Assembly (NCBI RefSeq): GCF_030409905.1
Contig: NZ_JAUFQT010000001.1
Location: forward strand, 2,335,001 to 2,399,000
Source of the DNA: Echinicola jeungdonensis
Lineage (GTDB): Bacteria > Bacteroidota > Bacteroidia > Cytophagales > Cyclobacteriaceae
DNA length: 64,000 bases
Reading direction: 5' to 3'
The notes beneath the pieces were generated by a model, which had not been told where the DNA came from, searched no databases, and saw only the letters and a program-made list of their open reading frames with translations. The translations under genes and the position numbers were made by a program. Shown in pieces: positions 36,796 through 48,511 of this stretch; within the stretch, counting starts at the first letter, position 1; each line of letters starts with the position of its first letter.

Positions 36796-37617
36796 ATGTC
36801 CGTTCACCAATCTTCTAATATCAAAAGAGTCACAACCCATACCCTTCAGGAAATGAAAGCCCGGGGGGAGAAAATTTCCATGTTAACTGCCTATGATTAT
36901 TCCATGGCTGGAATTTTAGACGCTGCAGGAATCGATATTATTTTGGTGGGAGATTCCGCCTCCAATGTGATGGCAGGACATGAAACCACCCTTCCAATCA
37001 CTCTGGATCAAATGATCTATCATGCCTCATCGGTAGTCCGGGCGGTTAAAAGGGCTTTTGTAGTGGTTGATATTCCTTTTGGCTCTTACCAGGGGAACTC
37101 CTCTGAAGCCTTGAGGTCCACCATCAGGATAATGAAAGAATCCGGAGCCCATGCGGTAAAAGTGGAAGGTGGGGCTGAAATCAAAGAGTCCGTTACTAGG
37201 ATTTTAAGTGCTGGGGTTCCAGTAATGGGGCATTTGGGACTTACACCTCAGTCAATCTATAAGTTTGGTACCTATACAGTAAGGGCCAAGGAAGAAAAAG
37301 AAGCCGAAAAGCTGTTGTCAGATGCCAAAGTCCTGGAAGAATGCGGTTGTTTTGCTATTGTCCTGGAAAAAATTCCTGCCAAACTGGCCCAAAAGGTATC
37401 TGAGACTGTTGCTATTCCTGTAATTGGCATAGGCGCTGGGGCCTATGTTGATGGTCAAGTACTGGTGGTTCATGATATGCTTGGTATCACCCAGGAATTT
37501 CAACCCCGTTTTTTAAGGCAATACGCTGATCTTAGAGGAACTATGTTGAATGCAGTTGAAAATTATATCCAGGATGTTAAGTCCAAGGATTTTCCCAATG
37601 AAAAAGAAAGTTATTGA
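36796..37617 (+). CDS. panB: 3-methyl-2-oxobutanoate hydroxymethyltransferase
   Basis: First committed step of pantothenate synthesis, making ketopantoate from 2-oxoisovalerate and methylene-tetrahydrofolate. The 273-residue TIM barrel shows [19 protein letters not shown], the metal-binding [26 protein letters not shown], the catalytic Glu region KVEGGAEI, and [15 protein letters not shown]. Length and motifs are canonical. panC is not in this window. Confidence 0.96.
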   Translation: MSVHQSSNIKRVTTHTLQEMKARGEKISMLTAYDYSMAGILDAAGIDIILVGDSASNVMAGHETTLPITLDQMIYHASSVVRAVKRAFVVVDIPFGSYQGNSSEALRSTIRIMKESGAHAVKVEGGAEIKESVTRILSAGVPVMGHLGLTPQSIYKFGTYTVRAKEEKEAEKLLSDAKVLEECGCFAIVLEKIPAKLAQKVSETVAIPVIGIGAGAYVDGQVLVVHDMLGITQEFQPRFLRQYADLRGTMLNAVENYIQDVKSKDFPNEKESY

Positions 37618-37824
37618 TTAATGGTTAAAACTGGCTGGGAAGTAGTATCCGGCCTTTTAATTTTTCTTGTTAAAGAAATGGGTTTTTAAATGTTTTGATA
37701 AAAAATTTTTAATTATTAAATGCTTCTATTATCAATATGGTAATAAGGCTTTGAATGCGCGATATTTTGCGTATTTTAGCGGCAAATTTGCGAACAGTAG
37801 AAAATAATCAATTATTCATTTTAA

Positions 37825-40128
<2,304 letters not shown>

Positions 40129-40195
40129 TTTCTGTCCACCTGGTTAATCTCCGGTGGAAATGAAAATAATAAATAATTCAAGTATTGCCATGTAA

Positions 40196-40235
40196 ACAAA
40201 AAGACCAGGCTTCTTAAGCTTGGTCTTTTTGTTTT
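40196..40235. terminator. Bidirectional terminator between icd and the DUF1080 gene
   Basis: ACAAAAAGACCAGGCTT pairs with AAGCTTGGTCTTTTTGT (17 pairs, one G-T) around a three-base loop. A-rich and T-rich flanks let it work on both convergent transcripts. Confidence 0.9.
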
Positions 40236-40257
40236 AATGATTTAAAAGAATAGGGTC

Positions 40258-41022
40258 CTACAATCTTTTGATTTTAATGTTTTTAAACCAAACGGTATTT
40301 CCATGGTCTTGTAGGGCAATTTTCCCCTTTTGATATTGACCAAAACCCTTCATGTCTTTGAATTTACTATTGTCAATTAGGTTTTTCCAGCTTTCATCCC
40401 AAAGGTTAGTTGAAACAGTGTTGACCCCATTGAGGTAAAAATCCAATTTCCCGTCCTTTAGGATGATTTCAGTGTGATTCCATTCGCCAACAGGGTTGGC
40501 TGCTTCCTCGGATGATTCAATTAAATCATATAGGTCCCCTGCCCGGTGTGATTTGATTTTTCCGTCGGGGTGACCATCATTATCCAGGATTTGGTATTCC
40601 AGTCCGGTATTCCAGGGAAAATCAAACTCTTCCGATTCCTGTACCAAAAATATTATCCCGCTATTTCCGTTTTGGGATATTTTCCAATCAATTTTAAAGT
40701 GGAAGTCCTCAAAAGTTTCGTCTGTGACAATGTCACCGCCACCATTGGATTGCCAGTTTTCTTTGTTGGAGGCATCCAGGTATAATACACCTTTTTCAAC
40801 TTTCCAGGCAGGCCCGACTGAGTTTTTGTTATAATTGGTCCAGCCTTCCAGGGATTCACCATCAAAAAGGCTGATCCATTCGCTTTCATTATTGTTGGTT
40901 TGGGCCATTTCAGTTTCCATTTTGACTGTAACTGTATCTTTTTGGCTATCATTTGAATTTGGAGAGCCACATGTGGTGGATAAAATAGCCAAGGTGGTAA
41001 TGGGTATTAAGGTTATTTTCAT
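40258..41022 (-). CDS. DUF1080 / 3-keto-disaccharide hydrolase-like lipoprotein
   Basis: A 254-residue exported lipoprotein: a hydrophobic signal with lipobox ending L-S-T-T-C18, then a polar linker. The concanavalin-like DUF1080 domain begins at WISLFDGESLEGW (about residue 48). Other family marks are WKVEKGVLYL, GGDIVTDETFEDFHFKIDW, SGIIFLV, GLEYQILDNDGH and the ending TVWFKNIKIKRL. Members of this domain family include enzymes that cleave 3-keto-glycosides. Here it ends a minus-strand unit (Gfo/Idh/MocA, TIM barrel, cytochrome c, DUF1080) divergent from the permease-GMC dehydrogenase genes, which supports such a role. The specific substrate is inferred only. Confidence 0.82.
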   Translation of the reverse strand: MKITLIPITTLAILSTTCGSPNSNDSQKDTVTVKMETEMAQTNNNESEWISLFDGESLEGWTNYNKNSVGPAWKVEKGVLYLDASNKENWQSNGGGDIVTDETFEDFHFKIDWKISQNGNSGIIFLVQESEEFDFPWNTGLEYQILDNDGHPDGKIKSHRAGDLYDLIESSEEAANPVGEWNHTEIILKDGKLDFYLNGVNTVSTNLWDESWKNLIDNSKFKDMKGFGQYQKGKIALQDHGNTVWFKNIKIKRL

Positions 41023-41055
41023 GGGTTTTGGTTTATCCTGTTGAAGAAATAGAAG

Positions 41056-41469
41056 TTATTTTAAAAGAAGGATGTATTTGACCATTTTTTTTGCTTCTTC
41101 ATCTGTAAGTCCTGGGTGCTCTGGCATAGGAACTTCTCCCCAATGGCCAACCGAACCTGCGATGACCCTTCCGGCAAGTAATTCAATGTTTTCCTCCGTA
41201 TCTTCATATTTTTCGGCAACATCATTATAAGCTGGTCCCACCACTTTTCTTTCCACTAAATGACATGTGGTACAGTCAGAACCCTTAACAAGAGCAAGCC
41301 CTTCAACATAGGCAGGATTTTCCTCTAAGTTAGGCCCTTCTTCTTCCTGTTGAGTTTCTTGTGTAGTTTGGGTTTCTTCCGTTTCTTTTTTTTCTCCGGA
41401 TCCCCCACAAGCATAAGCCAAGCCTGAAATGGCAATTATGCTGATCATTAATGTTCTGTTGAATTTCAT
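41056..41469 (-). CDS. Lipoprotein mono-heme cytochrome c
   Basis: A 137-residue electron carrier. The signal peptide ends with lipobox G-L-A-Y-A-C21, followed by a Glu/Thr/Gln-rich tether (about 25-50). A class I cytochrome domain has heme motif C-T-T-C-H (66-70), GPAYNDVAEKY, and axial Met in VPMPEHPGLT (about 114). It resembles small c551/c552 carriers. It lies within the putative sugar-oxidation locus, so it is the natural electron acceptor for the GMC dehydrogenase encoded 5-7 kb away; this is inferred from position. Confidence 0.87.
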   Translation of the reverse strand: MKFNRTLMISIIAISGLAYACGGSGEKKETEETQTTQETQQEEEGPNLEENPAYVEGLALVKGSDCTTCHLVERKVVGPAYNDVAEKYEDTEENIELLAGRVIAGSVGHWGEVPMPEHPGLTDEEAKKMVKYILLLK

Positions 41470-41487
41470 AGATGAATTGAGTTATTG

Positions 41488-42549
41488 TTAATTGGTTTTT
41501 ATTCCTAATATTTTTTTGTTCAATTGCCCATCAGCTCCTGCAGAGGCAAAATCATCGAATGATTTTTCGGTTACCCTGATTATTTTTTCTTGGATAAACT
41601 TGGCGCCCTCTTCTGCACCTGCTTCAGGGTGTTTGATAGCACACTCCCATTCCAGCACTGCCCAACCGTCAAAATCATATTGGGAAAGTTTGCTGAAAAT
41701 AGCATTGAAATCTACCTGTCCATCACCAAGAGATCTAAACCTCCCGGCACGGTTGATCCAGCTTTGGAAGCCACCGTATACCCCTTGTTTGCCAGTTGGG
41801 TTAAATTCTGCGTCCTTGACATGGAACATTTTGATCCGGTCATGGTAAAAGTCAATAAATTGTATATAATCAAGGCATTGGAGCAGGAAGTGGCTGGGGT
41901 CATAGAGGATGTTGGCTCTTTGGTGCTGATTTACCTTTTCTAAAAACATTTCGAAAGTCACCCCGTCGTGCAAGTCTTCTCCGGGATGCAGTTCGTAACA
42001 TAAATCTACATTATTTTTATCAAACTCATCTAAAATAGGAAGCCACCTTTTGGCCAGTTCTTCAAAACCCGCATCCACTAAACCAGCAGGCCTTTGGGGC
42101 CAAGGGTACATGGTGTGCCACATTAAAGATCCACTGAAGGTGCCATGTTGGGTAAGTCCCAGATTTTTGGAAGCTTGGGCAGCAAACATCAATTGTTCAA
42201 TTGCCCAGGCAGTTTTGCCTTCAAGGTCCCCCTTTAGGTTTGCTGGGGCAAAGCCATCAAAAAGTTCATTATATGCTGGATTTACTGCCACCAGTTGTCC
42301 TTGAAGGTGGGTTGATAATTCGGATATTTCCAGCCCTGCCTCTTCAACGATACTTTTGATTTCCTCAGCGTAAGATGGGCTTTGTGCTGCCTTTTTCAGG
42401 TCAATTAAGCGTTGGTCCCAGGAGGGGATTTGAACAGCCTTATAGCCTATTTTTTTTGCCCATTGGCATATTGATTTTAAGCTATTGAAGGGAGCTTGAT
42501 CATCAGCAAATTGGGCCAAAAACAGTGCCGGTCCTTTTATGGTTTTCAT
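41488..42549 (-). CDS. Sugar phosphate isomerase/epimerase-like TIM-barrel protein (cytoplasmic)
   Basis: A 353-residue xylose-isomerase-like TIM barrel (AP endonuclease family 2) with no signal peptide. Motifs include KIGYKAVQIPSWD, a Glu in CYELHPGEDLHDG, the metal-site DPSHFLLQ, HVKDAEF, and the C-terminal GWAVLEWECAIK, which supply the usual Glu/Asp/His/Glu metal ligands. Family members isomerise, epimerise or eliminate keto sugars. It is 55 bases downstream of the Gfo/Idh/MocA gene and 18 bases upstream of the cytochrome gene, so they form one operon. Confidence 0.85.
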   Translation of the reverse strand: MKTIKGPALFLAQFADDQAPFNSLKSICQWAKKIGYKAVQIPSWDQRLIDLKKAAQSPSYAEEIKSIVEEAGLEISELSTHLQGQLVAVNPAYNELFDGFAPANLKGDLEGKTAWAIEQLMFAAQASKNLGLTQHGTFSGSLMWHTMYPWPQRPAGLVDAGFEELAKRWLPILDEFDKNNVDLCYELHPGEDLHDGVTFEMFLEKVNQHQRANILYDPSHFLLQCLDYIQFIDFYHDRIKMFHVKDAEFNPTGKQGVYGGFQSWINRAGRFRSLGDGQVDFNAIFSKLSQYDFDGWAVLEWECAIKHPEAGAEEGAKFIQEKIIRVTEKSFDDFASAGADGQLNKKILGIKTN

Positions 42550-42604
42550 TTTTCAGGGTTTTGGTTTATTGTTCAAATAAAGGTAATTCCTTCTTTTTTC
42601 TTAT

Positions 42605-43771
42605 TCATAATTGGAATGGCGTCCATTTCTGGTCAGACTTTCCACTTTTGACCACATTTTCGATAAAAGCCATTCCACGGACTCCGTCTTCTGCTCCCGG
42701 AAAATCCAGAAAATCCGGATCGGGATCCTGATTGGAAATTTTAGCCTGTAGTGTTTTTGCAAAATTGAGGTAGTGGTTGGCAAAGGCTTCCAAATAACCT
42801 TCTGGATGGCCAGCAGGGGTCCTTGAGTTTTTACGGGTTATGGATGACAAATAAGCATGATTTGCCCCTGCCCTGTAAATTCGGTCGGGTTGTTCAGGGT
42901 ATTTGAGTAATAAGGTGTTGGCATCATCCTGTTGCCACTCCAATCCAGCTAAATCACCATAGATTCGGATTTTAATGTTGTTTTCTGCACCTGAAGCCAC
43001 TTGGGATGCCATCAAAACTCCAGAGGCACCATTTTCAAATCTCAACAAAATGGAACCATCATCATCCAGAACCCTTTCTTCCAGGGTGGCCTGAAGGTCT
43101 GCACATAATTTTTCCAATTTAAGCCCGCTGACATACTCAGCAAGATTGAAAGCATGGGTGCCAATATCTCCCATACAACCTGCAATGCCACTTTTGGATG
43201 GGTCAGTTCTCCAGGCAGCCTGTTTGTTCTCGGAAGTATCAAATGATTTCCATAGCCAACCCTGTGGGTATTCTACATAAATTTTTCGGATTTTGCCCAG
43301 TACGCCATTGATGACCAGCTGCCGGGCTTCCTTTATCATGGGGTATCCGGTATAAGTATGGGTAAGACAGAATAACAACCCTGTTTCTTCAATCACCCGG
43401 TTTAGTTCCTTTGCTTCATCATAAGTTAGGGTCATGGGTTTATCCAGCACCACATGAAACCCGCTTTTTAATGCTTTGAGGGCAGGGTCAAAATGGACGT
43501 GGTTTGGGGTTACTATACTGACAAAATCGATGCGTTGATCCTCAGGCAGCTGATTTTCCTTTTCAAACATTTCTTCATAGGAACTGTAAACCCTTTCCTC
43601 GGGTAAATATAATTCCTGGCCAGCTTGTCTTGATTTTTCGGGTTGGCTGCTAAAAGATCCTGCGACCAATTCAATTTGACCGTCCATATTGGCAGCAATG
43701 CGGTGGACGGCTCCAATGAATGAACCTGGCCCTCCGCCTATCATGCCCATTCTAAGTTTACGGTGACTCAT
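42605..43771 (-). CDS. Gfo/Idh/MocA family oxidoreductase
   Basis: A 388-residue NAD(P)-dependent sugar oxidoreductase without signal peptide. The N-terminal Rossmann motif is GMIGGGPGSFIGAVHRI. The catalytic Lys lies in V-L-D-K-P-M-T-L, and the second-domain motif DIGTHAFNLAEYVSG carries the catalytic His. Such enzymes interconvert sugar hydroxyls and ketones, often at C3. It leads the minus-strand unit. The 281-base divergent region to the permease gene probably holds both promoters. Confidence 0.9.
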   Translation of the reverse strand: MSHRKLRMGMIGGGPGSFIGAVHRIAANMDGQIELVAGSFSSQPEKSRQAGQELYLPEERVYSSYEEMFEKENQLPEDQRIDFVSIVTPNHVHFDPALKALKSGFHVVLDKPMTLTYDEAKELNRVIEETGLLFCLTHTYTGYPMIKEARQLVINGVLGKIRKIYVEYPQGWLWKSFDTSENKQAAWRTDPSKSGIAGCMGDIGTHAFNLAEYVSGLKLEKLCADLQATLEERVLDDDGSILLRFENGASGVLMASQVASGAENNIKIRIYGDLAGLEWQQDDANTLLLKYPEQPDRIYRAGANHAYLSSITRKNSRTPAGHPEGYLEAFANHYLNFAKTLQAKISNQDPDPDFLDFPGAEDGVRGMAFIENVVKSGKSDQKWTPFQL

Positions 43772-44052
43772 ATTGATTAAAAATTTTGATGGTTGTTGCG
43801 TTAAATATTTGGTTGTTTATTTTTTTGGAAATAGTTATTTGAGGTTGAGAATATGTAAAGCAAAAGATTTATTTGGTGAAATGCAAAATGCTTATTTGAA
43901 CGGTAAAGCGAGGGTTAAACCATTGGTGAAGCCTATCTCGCTCGTGCTGAAAGGATTAAATTTAATCCAAAAAGGCTGAATTTTAAATATATATTTCCTT
44001 AGTTTGGGGCATTCTTTTATGTAGTTGATTAATAATAAACCTATTAAAACCC

Positions 44053-45288
44053 ATGAGTATAAATACCAAATTTAAATTGTCCCTTATGATGTTCCTCGAA
44101 TTTTTTATTTGGGGAGGGTGGTTTGTGACCTTGGGGCTTTTTTTGGAAAAAAATTTAAATACCACAGGGGCCCAGAGTTCGGCAGCCTTTTCAACTCAAT
44201 CTTTAGGAGCTATCATTGCCCCTTTTATTATTGGGATGATTGCAGATAAATATTTTAATGCAGAAAGGATCCTTGGGATATTGCATATTATAGGGGCAGG
44301 GCTGATGTACCAAATGTACCAAGCTGATAATTTTGCCGCTTTTTATCCTTATGTTTTTGCTTACATGATTGCTTATATGCCCACCCTTGCCTTGGTCAAT
44401 TCTGTATCCTTTAATCAAATGACCAATCCAGAAAAGGAATTCAGTATCATTCGCGTTTGGGGTACCATCGGATGGATTGTCGCCGGCTTATTGATCAGTT
44501 TGGTGTTTGGGTGGGATTCTACCGCAGGAGTAAAGGAAGGCTTGTTAAAAAATACCTTTCTTATGACAAGTATTGCTTCCTTAGTATTGGGGATATATAG
44601 TTTTATGCTTCCCAAAACACCACCAAAAGGGGCAGGAGGGGAGAAGAAATCTGTTTCTGAAATATTAGGATTGGATGCCTTTGCCTTGCTCAAGGACAGG
44701 AATTATTTGATTTTCTTTTTGGCTTCCATTCTTATTTGCATTCCCCTGGCTTTCTATTACCAAAATGCAAGTTTGTTTTTGGGTGAGATTGAAATGAGCA
44801 ATTTGACCAGCAAGATGGCCTTAGGGCAGGTCAGTGAGGTGCTTTTCATGTTGTTGTTACCGGTGTTTTTTAGCAAATTCGGCATCAAAAAGACCCTTTT
44901 GGTGGGAATGTTGGCCTGGGTAGCACGGTATGCTCTTTTTGCTTATGGCAATGTCAATGAACTGTCTTTTATGTTGTTAATAGGAATTGCACTTCATGGG
45001 ATTTGTTATGATTTTTTCTTTGTTTCTGGCCAGATTTATACCGATTCCAAAGCCGGAGTACAAATAAAAAGTGCAGCCCAGGGAATGATCACCCTGGCCA
45101 CTTATGGCGTGGGCATGTTGATTGGGTTTTGGGTAGCTGGAATCGTTACAGATACTTTTATTACGCCTGACAATCTTCATAATTGGGAGGCCATTTGGTT
45201 AATTCCATCAGGGATTGCCATGCTGGTAGCCATATTATTTTTATTGGCTTTTAAAAAAGAAAGAAAACCTGCTGCAGTTACAGCCTAA
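44053..45288 (+). CDS. MFS permease of the nucleoside:H+ symporter (NupG-like) type
   Basis: A 411-residue inner-membrane protein with about 12 hydrophobic helices. The start LSLMMFLEFFIWGGWFVTLG and the segment NQMTNPEKEFSIIRVWGTIGWI are hallmarks of the NupG/XapB-like family that is widespread in Bacteroidota sugar loci. The central cytoplasmic loop lies at about 195-210. In this setting it may import the keto-sugar or its cleavage product and not nucleosides. It begins a plus-strand run continuing with the Tat-exported TIM barrel 14 bases later. Confidence 0.85.
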   Translation: MSINTKFKLSLMMFLEFFIWGGWFVTLGLFLEKNLNTTGAQSSAAFSTQSLGAIIAPFIIGMIADKYFNAERILGILHIIGAGLMYQMYQADNFAAFYPYVFAYMIAYMPTLALVNSVSFNQMTNPEKEFSIIRVWGTIGWIVAGLLISLVFGWDSTAGVKEGLLKNTFLMTSIASLVLGIYSFMLPKTPPKGAGGEKKSVSEILGLDAFALLKDRNYLIFFLASILICIPLAFYYQNASLFLGEIEMSNLTSKMALGQVSEVLFMLLLPVFFSKFGIKKTLLVGMLAWVARYALFAYGNVNELSFMLLIGIALHGICYDFFFVSGQIYTDSKAGVQIKSAAQGMITLATYGVGMLIGFWVAGIVTDTFITPDNLHNWEAIWLIPSGIAMLVAILFLLAFKKERKPAAVTA

Positions 45289-45302
45289 TAATTTTCCAAA
45301 TC

Positions 45303-46172
45303 ATGTCACAAAGAAGATCTGTCCTAAAAAAAATATTAATGGGAGCAACGGCCTTAGGCGGCCTGCCTTATTTGAAATTAAAAGCTAATACCCCTACTAA
45401 GAACATGCTAAAAGGAAATATCAACCACTCAGTATGCAGGTGGACTTTTAACCATCTTTCACTGGATGAACTTTGTTTATTGGTGAAAGATATAGGTTTC
45501 AATGCCATTGACCTTATAGGGCCAGAAGATTGGCCTACAGCCCAAAAGCACGGTGTGTACAGTTCCATGTGTAATGGGGCAGAAATCAGTCTGGAAGAAG
45601 GTTTTAATCATACAGAGTACCATGATCAATTGATAAAAAATTATTCTGAGATGATTCCATTGGTGGCCAAAAATGGTTATAAAAATTTGATCTGCTTTAG
45701 TGGAAATCGTGAAGGGATGGATGATGAGACGGGATTGAAAAATTCTGTCAAAGGCCTCCAGAAATTATTGCCCTTAGCTGAAAAGCATGGTGTTACCCTT
45801 ATAATGGAATTGCTGAACAGTAAAGTGGACCATCCTGATTATATGTGTGATAAAACCCCTTGGGGCGTAGAGCTCTGCAAGCGGCTGGATAATGAAAATT
45901 TCAAATTGCTTTACGATATTTACCACATGCAGATTGATGAAGGGGATGTAATCCGGACCATTAGGGATAATCATCAATATATAGCCCACTACCATACTGC
46001 AGGAAACCCTGGCAGGAATGAGATTTTTGAAGATCAGGAATTGAATTATCCAGCTATCATTAAGGCTATTGCAGATACAGGATTCAAAGGCCATATCGCC
46101 CAGGAATTTATTCCGAAAGCCAATGATAAAGCTACCTCCTTACGTAAGGCTATAAAGCTTTGTGACATTTAG
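45303..46172 (+). CDS. Exported hydroxypyruvate-isomerase-like TIM-barrel protein
   Basis: A 289-residue xylose-isomerase-like barrel preceded by an N-terminal S-Q-R-R-S-V-L-K-K and a hydrophobic stretch (about 10-22), consistent with Tat export. Metal ligands are expected in LIMELLNSK (Glu), LYDIYHMQIDEGD (Asp/His), HYHTAGNPGRNE (His) and HIAQEFIP (Glu). The closest named relatives are hydroxypyruvate isomerases (Hyi), but export and the locus argue for a keto-glycoside lyase or isomerase acting in the periplasm. It is 36 bases upstream of the GMC gene. Confidence 0.82.
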   Translation: MSQRRSVLKKILMGATALGGLPYLKLKANTPTKNMLKGNINHSVCRWTFNHLSLDELCLLVKDIGFNAIDLIGPEDWPTAQKHGVYSSMCNGAEISLEEGFNHTEYHDQLIKNYSEMIPLVAKNGYKNLICFSGNREGMDDETGLKNSVKGLQKLLPLAEKHGVTLIMELLNSKVDHPDYMCDKTPWGVELCKRLDNENFKLLYDIYHMQIDEGDVIRTIRDNHQYIAHYHTAGNPGRNEIFEDQELNYPAIIKAIADTGFKGHIAQEFIPKANDKATSLRKAIKLCDI

Positions 46173-46208
46173 AAATAATAAACCAACCCAATAAACCCAA
46201 TAAATACC

Positions 46209-47888
46209 ATGTCAAATCAAACTTATGATGCCATCGTTGTTGGCTCCGGGATAAGCGGAGGATGGGCTGCAAAGGAATTAACCGAGAAAGGGTTAAAAGT
46301 GTTGCTGCTGGAGCGAGGCAAAAACGTTGAGCATGTCAAGGATTACAAAAATGCTACCACAGCCCCCTGGGAAATCCCTCATAGAGGGAGAAATACGGTG
46401 GAAATGATAGAAAACCACCCCAACCTAAGGAGGGATTATGTACTCAATGAATTGAACCTGGACTGGTGGGCCCATGAAGATGAATCTCCCTATGTGGAAG
46501 AAAAGCCTTTTGCCTGGTTCAGGGGCTATCAGGTTGGTGGCCGTTCGCTACTTTGGGGCCGTCAGAGTTACCGTTGGGCGGATGTTGATTTTGAGGCCAA
46601 TTTAAAACAAGGAATTGCCGTGGACTGGCCAATAAGGTACAAGGATCTTGCCTCTTGGTATGATTATGTTGAAAAATTTGCCGGGATTTCCGGAAATAAG
46701 GATGGCTTGGATGTGTTGCCGGATGGGCAGTTTATGCCTCCAATGGCGATGAACTGTGTGGAAAAGGATGTCAAGGAAAGGATGGAGAAACATTACGAAG
46801 GGAAAAGGCGATTGATCCATGCCCGGATTGCTAATATAACCGAGCCATTGCCCGGCCGTCCAGGTTGCCAATACCGGAATAAATGTTGGTTGGGCTGTCC
46901 TTTTGGTGGTTATTTTAGTACTCAGTCTTCCACTTTGCCAGCTGCGATGGCAACTGGAAACCTTACTTTAAGGCCTTGGTCAATTGTGAATAGGATACTT
47001 TATGATAAAGATACCCAGAAGGCTACCGGCGTAGAGGTTTTGGATGCTGAGACTATGGAAACTATTGAATATAAATCCAAAATCGTTTTCCTCTGTGCAT
47101 CTGCCATTAACTCCGCCCAAGTCCTGATGCGGTCAGCTACGGATATTTGGCCAGATGGCTTGGGCAGTAGCTCAGGAGAGCTGGGACATAATTTGATGGA
47201 TCACCATTTTAGATTAGGTGCCAGTGGAACGGTTGAAGGTTATGATGATAAATATTATTTTGGAAGAAGGCCAGGAGGCATTTATATCCCCAGGTACCGG
47301 AATTTGAATGGAGAAAAAAGAGACTATGTAAGAGGGTTTGGTTACCAGGGCGGAGCCAGTCGAAGTGGTTGGAGCAGAGGGCTGGCAGAAGCCAATATCG
47401 GTGGACCTTTGAAGGAGGCCTTGACTGAGCCAGGACCCTGGAGCATGGGAATGATGGCCTTTGGTGAAATCCTACCCTATCATGAAAATTCCATTAGGTT
47501 GAGTAAAGAGGTGAAAGATAAATGGGGAATGTATGCCTTGGTGATGAATGCGGAAATCAAGGATAATGAAATCAAAATGCGGGAGGATATGAAGAATGAT
47601 GCCGCTGAAATGCTTGAGGCAGCTGGGGTGAAAAATGTTAGTGCTTATGATTCAGGATATACGTTTGGTCAGGGAATTCATGAAATGGGGACAGCCCGAA
47701 TGGGTAGAGATCCCAAAACATCTGTTCTCAATGGCCAAAACCAAGTGTGGGATGCAAAGAATGTTTTTGTAACTGACGGGGCAGCTATGACCTCTTCTGC
47801 TGCACAAAACCCATCATTGACTTATATGGCTTTAACAGCAAGAGCTGCAGCTTTTGCTGTGCAGGAATTAAAAAAAGGAAACCTTTAA
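46209..47888 (+). CDS. GMC-family FAD sugar dehydrogenase, catalytic subunit
   Basis: A 559-residue flavoprotein. The FAD motif VVGSGISGGWAAKELTEKG starts at about residue 10, with VLLLERG after it. GGRSLLWGRQSYRW lies near 110-125. The C-terminal HEMGTARMG and TDGAAMTSSAAQNPS blocks carry the catalytic His and Asn. Cys220, Cys226 and Cys230 (spacing C-x5-C-x3-C, followed by P-F-G-G) resemble the Fe-S region of membrane FAD-glucose and fructose dehydrogenases. There is no signal peptide; export probably depends on the small subunit encoded 12 bases downstream. Family relatives include glucoside 3-dehydrogenase. Specificity is not proven. Confidence 0.88.
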   Translation: MSNQTYDAIVVGSGISGGWAAKELTEKGLKVLLLERGKNVEHVKDYKNATTAPWEIPHRGRNTVEMIENHPNLRRDYVLNELNLDWWAHEDESPYVEEKPFAWFRGYQVGGRSLLWGRQSYRWADVDFEANLKQGIAVDWPIRYKDLASWYDYVEKFAGISGNKDGLDVLPDGQFMPPMAMNCVEKDVKERMEKHYEGKRRLIHARIANITEPLPGRPGCQYRNKCWLGCPFGGYFSTQSSTLPAAMATGNLTLRPWSIVNRILYDKDTQKATGVEVLDAETMETIEYKSKIVFLCASAINSAQVLMRSATDIWPDGLGSSSGELGHNLMDHHFRLGASGTVEGYDDKYYFGRRPGGIYIPRYRNLNGEKRDYVRGFGYQGGASRSGWSRGLAEANIGGPLKEALTEPGPWSMGMMAFGEILPYHENSIRLSKEVKDKWGMYALVMNAEIKDNEIKMREDMKNDAAEMLEAAGVKNVSAYDSGYTFGQGIHEMGTARMGRDPKTSVLNGQNQVWDAKNVFVTDGAAMTSSAAQNPSLTYMALTARAAAFAVQELKKGNL

Positions 47889-47900
47889 ACCCAAAATATT

Positions 47901-48458
47901 ATGGCAATCAATAGGAGAGAAGCATTAAAGCAAATGGTCCTGATGATGGGAGGTACCATGATAGGGGCCAATGCAATATTGACCGGTTGTACCCCAGAGG
48001 AACAAATCGAAGGACTGGATTTTTCCGAAAAGGAAATTGCTTTTTTGGATGAAATTGGGGAAACCATCATTCCTACTACCGATACCCCAGGAGCCAAAGC
48101 GGCAGGGATTGGAGCTTTTATGGTGATGATGGTAAAGGACACCTATAGAAAAGAGCAACAGGAAACCTTTGTAAATGGGCTTAATTCATTGAGAAATGGT
48201 TTTAAAGAGGAAATGGGACGTGATTTTATGGATGGCAGCAAAGAAGAACGGACAGCATATTTGAATAAATTGGCCCATAAGGCTAAGAACATGAAGGAGG
48301 ATGCTCCGGTATACTTTGGCATGCTTAAGGACCTTACCATTCTGGGCTATTTTACTTCTGAGATTGGGGCAACACAAGCTTTACGCTATGTGGAAACACC
48401 AGGAAGGTGGGATCCATGTGTGGATTATAAAAAAGGAGACAGGGCATTTGCTCTATAA
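47901..48458 (+). CDS. Gluconate 2-dehydrogenase subunit 3-like Tat lipoprotein (dehydrogenase small subunit)
   Basis: A 185-residue small subunit of GMC-type dehydrogenases. The N-terminus has a twin-arginine motif N-R-R-E-A-L-K-Q, a hydrophobic stretch, and a lipobox-like A-I-L-T-G-C (Cys29). The gluconate_2-dh3 domain follows (FLDEIGETIIPTTDTPGAKAAGIGAF, given as FLDEIGETIIPTTDTPGA; ending GYFTSEIGATQALRYVETPG and WDPCVDY). Such subunits fold and carry the FAD partner through Tat. Position directly after the GMC gene makes them a pair. Confidence 0.87.
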   Translation: MAINRREALKQMVLMMGGTMIGANAILTGCTPEEQIEGLDFSEKEIAFLDEIGETIIPTTDTPGAKAAGIGAFMVMMVKDTYRKEQQETFVNGLNSLRNGFKEEMGRDFMDGSKEERTAYLNKLAHKAKNMKEDAPVYFGMLKDLTILGYFTSEIGATQALRYVETPGRWDPCVDYKKGDRAFAL

Positions 48459-48465
48459 AGATTTT

Positions 48466-48483
48466 GAGGGTATAAATACCCTC
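48466..48483 (+). other. Short intra-operon hairpin
   Basis: GAGGGTA pairs with TACCCTC across four bases. There is no T run, so it is not a standard terminator. It lies between the dehydrogenase small subunit and the next TIM-barrel gene and could affect mRNA processing or stability. Confidence 0.35.
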
Positions 48484-48511
48484 CAGTAAATCAAGCCTAA
48501 AATAACTTATT

